Positions 1 to 4,659 of a stretch of DNA of 9,618 nt are shown here, piece after piece. Within the stretch, counting starts at the first letter, position 1, and every line of letters starts with the position of its first letter. This DNA is from Candidatus Heimdallarchaeota archaeon (lineage in GTDB: Archaea > Asgardarchaeota > Heimdallarchaeia > JABLTI01), in the NCBI GenBank assembly GCA_019894765.1, contig JAGXNT010000006.1, positions 1 to 9,618 on the forward strand. The letters run 5' to 3'. The position numbers were made by a program, and so were the translations under genes. The notes under the pieces are model-generated. The model saw only the letters and a program-made list of their open reading frames with translations, had not been told where the DNA came from and searched no databases.

Positions 1-2
1 AG

Positions 3-38
3 CACGCCCCAAAGCGTGAGCTTTTGTGTTTTTATTTT
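3..38 (+). terminator. Hairpin plus T-rich tract, probable terminator of a gene left of the window
   Basis: CACGC (3-7) pairs with GCGTG (14-18) around a 6-base loop and is followed on the plus strand by a T-rich run (22-38). It is GC-rich against an AT-rich background. The T-tract orientation points to a plus-strand transcript entering from the left; the gene itself is outside the window. It also lies 16 bases beyond the stop of the minus-strand nuclease gene, so it may separate two convergent transcripts. Confidence 0.45.
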
Positions 39-53
39 CACAACTCAAAACTA

Positions 54-1526
54 TTAACTACGAAGGATAAAAAATTCTCTCACAAAACTATTTAGGACTG
101 CATTATGAAAACTTCTCTTTTGAATCTGCAATGAAAAGAAACTACTGATTTTTTTTCGATATTTATCCAAGTCTTCATTTTCCTTTCCGTGTATCATTAT
201 TAACCCTCTTTCTTTGAATTGCATTCCAAGTAGTATTTTTAGAAAGTCTTCACTAGGTCGTGTATTCAAACAGCATTTTGAGCGTTGTGAATGATAGGTT
301 GATTTTGAATTTGTGGAAAAAAAAGTCTTTAATGGAACTGCTAATCTTGATAGCAATTCAAGTAAGATTGGAATAGGTATTGCATGAGAGTTTCGTTCAT
401 ATTTTGAGAGCAAAGTTTGAGTGATAGATAATTCTGAAGATAATGATTGTTGTGTCAAGTCATTTTTTCGTCTTAGAATTCGAATATAGTTGCCTAAATT
501 TGCTATGCTTAAATGAGGGATTAGTGAAAGATCAAAATAACCATCTAATAATTTTTCTTGATTTACAGCAATTACTTGTCCGTCCCATACGCCGCGCTTT
601 CTCAAAGTTGCTGAGTTTTCAGTAAACCTATGTATCTTTTTATCTAGAAGAATTTGTAATTCTTGTTTTTTGATGGGGTGTTCCGAACCAATTAATTGGG
701 TAAAACGTTTGCGAGATTCCCCAAAAATCTTAAGACTATATGTTGTTCCACCTAATACTGTTTGAGTGTAAAATCTATGTTGAATGTTGTGTTGTGTTAA
801 GAATAAAGAAAAATCGTTTAGAAGTTTCTGAGAAGCAGAACAAAATCCAATAGATGATTTATAGCTCCCATCTGCGTCCATCAACCCTCGCCAAAAAGCT
901 CTCCGGTAGAGAGTGTTGGTTTGATTAATAAGAGGTTCACGAAGAACAGGATACTTTCGAGCATTAATAGGTTGCCCGGATAAAAAGTTAAAGAAGCGAA
1001 CAATCCATTTACCAAGAATATTGACATTCCAAGCATTGGCTTTTGTATGTTTGAAAAATTCAGTTTTTGAGTTGAACTGTAACATTAACATTTGCGTTAA
1101 ATTCTCAATATGTTCTTTTGATGCATCAATAATATTAACAAAATATTCTGCTAGATGACCATCACCCATTATCACTCCTGTTAAATAAGACAATTTTACA
1201 GAAAGGTAAATTGGTAGCTTAAAGCCTTCTCCTCGAGCAGATTGGAACGAAAGAAATTGTTTATCTTGATAAACCTCTAACCAATCAGAATATAATCTAA
1301 GAAGCGGGAAAGGTAATCGCTTTTGTTCATCTAAATACTTGATAATTCTTTTCTGCCAGGAGCGAATAGAATAATCTGCTAGTGTATCTTTGAAATAGTG
1401 ATGAGCCCGCTCAGCTAACAACAAGGTTTTCTTCCTTAACTTCTCCACCCAGTCTTGGTCTAGGAGGATATAAGGAAACGATTGCAGCAAACGTTCTCCT
1501 GTTATAAAATCATGTTTGCGAATCAT
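54..1526 (-). CDS. LAGLIDADG endonuclease with Xre-type helix-turn-helix, probably intein-derived
   Basis: A 490-residue protein counted from the first ATG. Two LAGLIDADG motifs are visible: YLTGVIMGDGHL (about 114-125, acidic D122) and FWRGLMDADGSY (about 211-222, acidic D219). Two motifs in one chain suggest a monomeric, pseudo-dimeric homing endonuclease that cuts long DNA sites. Residues 344-395 (LGNYIRILRRKNDLTQQ onward) form an Xre/Cro-like helix-turn-helix, likely for DNA binding. Residues 50-83 (YSIRSWQKRI..LPFPLL) resemble the small helical module that precedes LAGLIDADG domains in archaeal inteins. The last 90 residues are unassigned. The C-terminus lacks the His-Asn ending of a splicing intein, so it is not a complete intein. 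No good Shine-Dalgarno site precedes the ATG, and the reading frame stays open well upstream (see 1527-1694), so the annotated start is uncertain. It is divergent from tnpB. Endonuclease class is fairly sure; activity is unknown. Confidence 0.8.
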   Translation of the reverse strand: MIRKHDFITGERLLQSFPYILLDQDWVEKLRKKTLLLAERAHHYFKDTLADYSIRSWQKRIIKYLDEQKRLPFPLLRLYSDWLEVYQDKQFLSFQSARGEGFKLPIYLSVKLSYLTGVIMGDGHLAEYFVNIIDASKEHIENLTQMLMLQFNSKTEFFKHTKANAWNVNILGKWIVRFFNFLSGQPINARKYPVLREPLINQTNTLYRRAFWRGLMDADGSYKSSIGFCSASQKLLNDFSLFLTQHNIQHRFYTQTVLGGTTYSLKIFGESRKRFTQLIGSEHPIKKQELQILLDKKIHRFTENSATLRKRGVWDGQVIAVNQEKLLDGYFDLSLIPHLSIANLGNYIRILRRKNDLTQQSLSSELSITQTLLSKYERNSHAIPIPILLELLSRLAVPLKTFFSTNSKSTYHSQRSKCCLNTRPSEDFLKILLGMQFKERGLIMIHGKENEDLDKYRKKISSFFSLQIQKRSFHNAVLNSFVREFFILRS

Positions 1527-1694
1527 TATAGAATAAAGTTGAAGTTGGTTATTAGAAGTGATTATCTTTTCTCGCTGACCAGTCTCTGAAAGGTCATTAG
1601 CAGTTATCCATTTGTTTGTCTCTTTAGGTTCAGTATCAATTAATAATGGATCTGTTAACCAGTGGAGATGAGTAGTAGATATAATAATATCCTC
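1527..1694 (-). pseudogene. In-frame N-terminal remnant resembling intein Hint block B
   Basis: Fifty-six sense codons run directly into the nuclease ATG with no stop, but contain no ATG, GTG or TTG. The translation includes IISTTHLHWLT, then NKWITANDLSETGQREKI after a gap. This matches the layout of intein/Hint block B: T-x-x-H, followed by a W-x-x-A-x-D-L segment. It ends upstream at a TAG (1695-1697), with a second in-frame TAG at 1701-1703. Block A with its catalytic first Cys/Ser is not visible, so the Hint domain appears truncated. Either an intein lost its N-terminal piece, or translation starts at an unusual codon (ATT/ATA) near 1680-1688 behind the AGGAGGA at 1690-1696. The family assignment is by eye only. 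Confidence 0.5.
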
Positions 1695-1696
1695 CT
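1690..1696 (-). promoter_or_regulatory. Strong Shine-Dalgarno-like AGGAGGA without a standard start codon
   Basis: AGGAGGA on the minus strand is followed after 1-7 bases by ATT, ATT and ATA codons in frame with the LAGLIDADG gene; no ATG, GTG or TTG follows at ribosome-binding distance. It could be a relic of the original start or support a non-standard start. It could also be a chance purine run. Confidence 0.3.
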
Positions 1697-1734
1697 AGGA
1701 CTAAGTTAGTGTCATACTAATTAAATACCCCTTT

Positions 1735-1746
1735 GTACAATTGTAC
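1735..1746. repeat. 12-bp perfect palindrome GTACAATTGTAC near the left end
   Basis: GTACAATTGTAC is self-complementary and lies immediately before the left-end hairpin of the TnpB element. It may belong to the element end or to the flanking target. Confidence 0.5.
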
Positions 1747-1747
1747 G

Positions 1748-1765
1748 GTTGATTAATTATTCAAC
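1748..1765 (+). repeat. Left-end hairpin of the TnpB element
   Basis: GTTGA (1748-1752) pairs with TCAAC (1761-1765) around an 8-base AT-rich loop. The core matches the larger right-end hairpin at 3383-3423. A TTGAT (1749-1753), which resembles known TnpB target-adjacent motifs of other elements, lies within it; its role here is unproven. Confidence 0.45.
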
Positions 1766-1817
1766 TATTCTTTAAAGTAAACAATTATTACTTTCGATGA
1801 ACTCTATGGAAAATAGC

Positions 1818-1839
1818 TATATATTAAGCTAAATATATA
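1818..1839 (+). promoter_or_regulatory. Probable tnpB promoter, TATA box within an inverted repeat
   Basis: TATATATT (1818-1825) and AATATATA (1832-1839) are inverted repeats around AAGCTA. The left copy lies about 30-37 bases before the tnpB ATG, the right distance for an archaeal TATA box driving a nearly leaderless transcript. No Shine-Dalgarno site precedes that ATG, which fits. Confidence 0.4.
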
Positions 1840-1854
1840 CTTTACTGAAGAAAA

Positions 1855-3360
1855 ATGCTCTCAAAGGAACATCAATTAGCAAAGAAAGCATACAAAATAC
1901 TCATAGCTGATTTACCAAAGAACGAATTGGGAAAAGCATTGGAACAAGTAAAACAAATAACAAGACCCTCAAAGAAAAAGCCACTACAACTCACATCTAA
2001 AGTAAAGATTCACCCAACTGAAGAACAAAAAGAAGTTCTCTGGGCACTGGCAGAAAATTGCAGACTAATTCACTACTTTGCCAATAAAGAACGAAAAGAG
2101 TGGTGGGAGAAAAACAAACACTTACCAAAGAAAAAGAGAGACAAGGAAAGCAAACCAACTTATAACAAGCAATCAAAACAATTACCAAAACTAAAACAGT
2201 TGTACCCACGCTACAAGCAAAATTACTCCAAAACACTGCAAGACACACTAAAACAATTAGAAGCAGATAATAAGTCTTTTTTTGCTCTCAGAAATAATGG
2301 AGATGAAGATGCAAAACCACCTGGGTTTAAGGGGAAAAAATATTTCACAACTATGCATTTCAATCAAAGTGGCTTCAAAATAAAAGGAGCAACAATTACA
2401 TTAAGTCATTTCTATCCAACAAGAGAAACAAAAGAAGTAGATCTTACTTTTGAGTTGCAGGGAAAACTAACTTTTGCAGACAAGAAGATTAAGCAAGTAA
2501 CCATCTATCAACTGCATAAAACAAAGGAATTCTACTTATCAATCATTTACGAGGAAAACACACCAGAGTATTACGATAATGGTATTTACCAAACAATAGA
2601 TCTAGGAGTAATCAATTTGGTTGCAGCTGTGAACAGTCACGAAGGAAAAACAATAACAATCAAAAATAAACGTGTGGATAAGTACTGGCAACCAAAAATA
2701 GAGGAGCTAATGTCGAAACGAGATCATTGCAGAAAATACTCTAATCGTTGGTACTGGTACAACAACAACAAACTCAACAAAATGATTGCAAAACAAGCAA
2801 ACCAAAGAAAAGATTTTCAGCACAAAATAAGCAAGAAAATTGTTGAGAACACCAGAGCAAATACAATCATCATTGGCGATTTAAATGTCAAAGAAATGAG
2901 TAAAAGTGAAAAGAAAGATAGGAAAAATGATAAAAGCCGACATAGAAGCATGCAAAGTAGCGGTTCGCTTGGTCGCTTCGCTGGATTCTTAACCTACAAA
3001 GCAGTAAAAGTAGGTAAGAAAGTAATAAGAATCAGTGAACGAGATACAACCAAACTGTGCAGCTACTGCATGAACAAGGAGAACAGAGCACTCTCCGAGC
3101 GAATTATTAGTTGTGATTGTGGACTAGAAATGGATCGAGACACAAGCAGTGCAGGAACACAAATGCAACGCTTCCTCGCTCTACTAGCACTATCACAGAA
3201 ACGCCTTGTGGTCAGGCAACGACTCTTGAAAGAAATTCGAGTCTTTCGAGAAAAGTTTTTTGCGATACACAGCCAAACGTCAAACGAAAGTTCCTCCAGC
3301 AATGGAGTTGGGCGGACTCGCAATAAAGTCAATGATGTTAGCAAACACTTCAGAAGTTAG
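1855..3360 (+). CDS. tnpB: TnpB, RNA-guided RuvC-like nuclease of an IS200/IS605-type element
   Basis: A 501-residue protein, somewhat longer than the common 370-450. The TnpB core starts near residue 48 (SKVKIHPTEEQKEVLWAL), leaving a lysine-rich N-terminal extension of about 45 residues. RuvC-I is YQTIDLGVINL with D249. RuvC-II is IIIGDLNVKEM (about 338-348), where the position usually held by catalytic Glu is Gly341. A four-cysteine zinc finger follows (C402, C405, C420, C422), then RuvC-III GLEMDRDTSSA with D427. Family knowledge: TnpB binds an omegaRNA made from the element's right end and cuts matching DNA next to a short target-adjacent motif, helping the element persist. The reading frame is intact, but the residues after MQRFLAL (about 445-501) are not recognisable and overlap the likely omegaRNA region. 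TAG stop. The Gly at RuvC-II makes catalysis uncertain. Divergent from the LAGLIDADG gene. Confidence 0.9.
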   Translation: MLSKEHQLAKKAYKILIADLPKNELGKALEQVKQITRPSKKKPLQLTSKVKIHPTEEQKEVLWALAENCRLIHYFANKERKEWWEKNKHLPKKKRDKESKPTYNKQSKQLPKLKQLYPRYKQNYSKTLQDTLKQLEADNKSFFALRNNGDEDAKPPGFKGKKYFTTMHFNQSGFKIKGATITLSHFYPTRETKEVDLTFELQGKLTFADKKIKQVTIYQLHKTKEFYLSIIYEENTPEYYDNGIYQTIDLGVINLVAAVNSHEGKTITIKNKRVDKYWQPKIEELMSKRDHCRKYSNRWYWYNNNKLNKMIAKQANQRKDFQHKISKKIVENTRANTIIIGDLNVKEMSKSEKKDRKNDKSRHRSMQSSGSLGRFAGFLTYKAVKVGKKVIRISERDTTKLCSYCMNKENRALSERIISCDCGLEMDRDTSSAGTQMQRFLALLALSQKRLVVRQRLLKEIRVFREKFFAIHSQTSNESSSSNGVGRTRNKVNDVSKHFRS

Positions 3361-3382
3361 TTAGCTAAGATAGACCATGTAA

Positions 3383-3423
3383 CTAATAGTTGAAAAAGTC
3401 TGTAAAAAAGCTTCGACTATTGG
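3383..3423 (+). repeat. Right-end hairpin of the TnpB element, possible 3' part of the omegaRNA
   Basis: CTAATAGTTGAA (3383-3394) pairs with TTCGACTATTGG (3412-3423): 12 pairs including two G-T wobbles, with a 17-base A-rich loop. It begins 22 bases after the tnpB stop. In characterised TnpB elements the omegaRNA scaffold overlaps the tnpB 3' end and finishes at the right end, with the guide taken from flanking DNA. By that model the guide here would begin close after 3423. This is inference from position and structure. Confidence 0.5.
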
Positions 3424-3425
3424 AT

Positions 3426-3477
3426 AAAATAAAAATAAGGAAAGAGTTCTGAAAATGAACATTTTCCAATCTCTTTT
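3426..3477 (-). terminator. Terminator of the secE-spt5 transcription unit
   Basis: Downstream of the spt5 stop, AAAGAG (3441-3446) pairs with CTCTTT (3471-3476), and inside it GAAAATG (3451-3457) pairs with CATTTTC (3460-3466). On the minus strand this is followed by a T-rich run (revcomp of 3426-3438). It fits an archaeal T-tract terminator strengthened by a hairpin. Confidence 0.5.
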
Positions 3478-3495
3478 TTAATACTTCTAATCAAA

Positions 3496-4056
3496 TTAGC
3501 TGGTTTTGAAGAATTCAGAGAAAACATCATCCTCTTCTTCCTCTTCTTTAATCGGTTTTCCGTCTTCATCTGTTGCTGGTTTTTCCAGCATTGTAAGCTC
3601 TTCTTCTTCCTCTCCGGCAGCGCTTTCAATTACTTTACAGAAGTCAGAATGCAACTTGATAGGAATTGGAATTTGTGAATCTAAAAGTTCAACAGTAACC
3701 TCTTCACGTCCAACATCAATTCGATTAATCTTTGCACGACTGCCTTTAAAGGGTCCACTTATAATTTCAATGATATCATTAACATGTAATCCTTCAATGG
3801 TTGGTTTCGGAACAAGGAAGCTTACTAGTTCAGTAATTTCTACTTCTCCAACAACTCTGCTTCTTACATGAGGAATACCAATTATTGCTTGATCAATAGC
3901 TTCTATTGAATTGGATTCAATGAAGATGTATCCACGTAAAGCTTCTGGTATGAGTAGAGACCAAACACCAATTTTCTTATTCTTGATTTTTTCTCGAATG
4001 TGTTTGGCTATAGCTTTTTCCTGACCAATAGTTGCACGTAACGTCCAAATAGTCAT
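3496..4056 (-). CDS. spt5: Transcription elongation factor Spt5 (archaeal NusG) with acidic C-terminal tail
   Basis: A 186-residue protein. The NGN domain covers about residues 2-82 (TIWTLRATIGQEKAIA; LRGYIFIESNS), and the KOW domain about 88-145 (GLHVNDIIEIISGPFKGSRAKI). Spt5 pairs with Spt4, clamps DNA in RNA polymerase and raises processivity; KOW can contact the ribosome. Typical archaeal Spt5 ends soon after KOW at about 145-150 residues. This one adds about 40 residues with 17 Asp/Glu, including two runs of five Glu (149-153, 171-175). The ATG is preceded by AGGAAG about 8 bases upstream. It lies downstream of secE on the same strand, the conserved archaeal order, but with a 174-bp gap rather than tight spacing. 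TAA stop. Confidence 0.95.
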   Translation of the reverse strand: MTIWTLRATIGQEKAIAKHIREKIKNKKIGVWSLLIPEALRGYIFIESNSIEAIDQAIIGIPHVRSRVVGEVEITELVSFLVPKPTIEGLHVNDIIEIISGPFKGSRAKINRIDVGREEVTVELLDSQIPIPIKLHSDFCKVIESAAGEEEEELTMLEKPATDEDGKPIKEEEEEDDVFSEFFKTS

Positions 4057-4137
4057 GTTTTATTCTTCCTATCAATTTCAACCGCTGTAGTTTGACCTAT
4101 TAAACTTTTTCTAGAACTTCCTAAAAACCATTTAGTA

Positions 4138-4156
4138 AAGCATCTATTAGATGCTT
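4138..4156 (-). other. Hairpin in the secE-spt5 intergenic gap
   Basis: AAGCATCT (4138-4145) and AGATGCTT (4149-4156) form a perfect 8-bp stem with a 3-base loop, in the 174-bp gap between secE and spt5. There is no T-tract directly after it on the minus strand, so it is not a standard terminator. It may be an mRNA structure tuning read-through, processing or stability. Confidence 0.4.
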
Positions 4157-4230
4157 CAGCAAGGCTATTAGTAGTATTTGAATAAAGAAATTGTAAGCAT
4201 ATAACTCGTAGAAAGGATACAGCTTAGTTA

Positions 4231-4413
4231 TTATGGGTTAGTTGCTTGTGGGAGAAGTACTGTAAACAAGATATGAATTATATAACCGACTAAACCTATA
4301 ATCACTATACCGAGTGCTGTAATACGAACGGTTAACCATATTTCTTTTCGATCGGGTCTTTTGCTGTGGATTAATAATCTTCTGCTTCTTGTAAAGAATT
4401 CTCCAAGATTCAT
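4231..4413 (-). CDS. secE: SecE / Sec61-gamma, preprotein translocase subunit
   Basis: A 60-residue protein, the normal size for archaeal Sec61-gamma. It has an amphipathic cytosolic N-terminal helix (LGEFFTRSRRLLIHSKRPDRKEIW) and one membrane helix (about 28-54, VRITALGIVIIGLVGYIIHI). The pattern R-x-x-x-x-x-K-R-P-D-x-x-E followed by T-A-L-G-I-x-x-I-G matches the family. It clamps the SecY (Sec61-alpha) channel in the membrane for protein export and insertion. The ATG has AGGAGA 8 bases upstream. Its place before spt5 is the conserved archaeal order and supports the call. TAA stop. Confidence 0.93.
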   Translation of the reverse strand: MNLGEFFTRSRRLLIHSKRPDRKEIWLTVRITALGIVIIGLVGYIIHILFTVLLPQATNP

Positions 4414-4479
4414 GCGTTGCTTCTCCTAATATGCTTACTTGATTCTTGCTGAGTTTAATCAAACAATTAAGTTGAAAAG

Positions 4480-4497
4480 AAGTAAATTACTTTAAAA
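4480..4497 (-). promoter_or_regulatory. Possible secE promoter with overlapping palindrome
   Basis: On the minus strand, TTTTAAAG (4490-4497) is a TATA-like box about 77-84 bases before the secE ATG, which would give a leader of roughly 50 bases. It overlaps the 13-base palindrome AAGTAAATTACTT (4480-4492), a possible operator. Both calls are by eye. Confidence 0.3.
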
Positions 4498-4536
4498 TCT
4501 TTTGTCATTGTCTGAGATTAATACTTCCAACACCAC

Positions 4537-4574
4537 TGGTCAGTTAGAACCACTTTTTATATATAATCTGACCA
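4537..4574 (+). promoter_or_regulatory. MFS gene promoter: TATA box bracketed by an inverted repeat
   Basis: TTTATATATAA (4556-4566) is a strong TATA-like box; transcription would begin about 25 bases downstream, leaving a leader near 70 bases. The perfect repeats TGGTCAG (4537-4543) and CTGACCA (4568-4574) bracket it. A dimeric repressor on both arms would block TBP binding, so this is a candidate operator. Confidence 0.45.
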
Positions 4575-4582
4575 TACCACAT

Positions 4583-4616
4583 ATTCTTAATCACTTAATT
4601 CAAGAGATTTAAGAAT
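4583..4616 (+). other. Inverted repeat in the MFS gene leader
   Basis: ATTCTTAA (4583-4590) and TTAAGAAT (4609-4616) are exact inverted repeats 18 bases apart. They lie in or at the start of the predicted leader of the MFS transcript. It could be an RNA hairpin or a second protein-binding site; AT-rich sequence also gives such repeats by chance. Confidence 0.3.
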
Positions 4617-4659
4617 AATTAAATATTCAACGAAAATTGAATGCATGGAGCAAAAGTAA

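Larger units (their letters stand above)
1735..3423 (+). mobile_element. TnpB-only IS200/IS605-like element (approximate ends)
   Basis: The element holds one gene, tnpB, and no Y1 transposase TnpA. Support for its extent comes from the ends. The sequence TTCAACTATT at 1760-1769 recurs as its exact reverse complement at 3385-3394, and in direct orientation with one mismatch (TTCGACTATT) at 3412-3421. Each end can form a hairpin with a GTTGA/TCAAC or GTTGAA/TTCGAC core, as expected for IS200/IS605 ends, which are subterminal hairpins rather than simple terminal inverted repeats. Exact cleavage sites and the adjacent target motif cannot be fixed from one copy. Without tnpA it would need a transposase supplied in trans. 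Confidence 0.6.

Noticed and set aside
443..625. 60-residue plus-strand frame inside the LAGLIDADG gene
   Set aside because: Antisense shadow with no motif.
1735..1842. Clustered palindromes considered as a CRISPR or replication origin
   Set aside because: No regular repeat-spacer spacing, and the palindromes fit transposon-end and promoter roles; no origin-binding repeats or cdc6 gene are seen.
1997..2248. Hydrophobic antisense frame in tnpB
   Set aside because: Arises from the complement of Lys/Gln-rich codons; no start signal.
3117..3326. 69-residue plus-strand frame overlapping the tnpB 3' end
   Set aside because: It lies inside intact tnpB in another frame, has no recognisable domain or ribosome-binding site, and the overlap is better explained by omegaRNA-related constraint. 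A frameshift in tnpB was considered, but the RuvC-III motif and MQRFLA are in the main frame.
1855..3360. Considered as a compact Cas12f-type effector
   Set aside because: No CRISPR array or cas genes nearby, and the element-end hairpins support an IS200/IS605-type TnpB.
3506..3871. Serine-rich frame antisense to spt5
   Set aside because: The serine runs are simply the complement of the Glu/Asp codons of the acidic Spt5 tail.
4238..4462. 74-residue minus-strand frame overlapping secE
   Set aside because: Different frame from the clear Sec61-gamma protein, no family match and low-complexity polar sequence.
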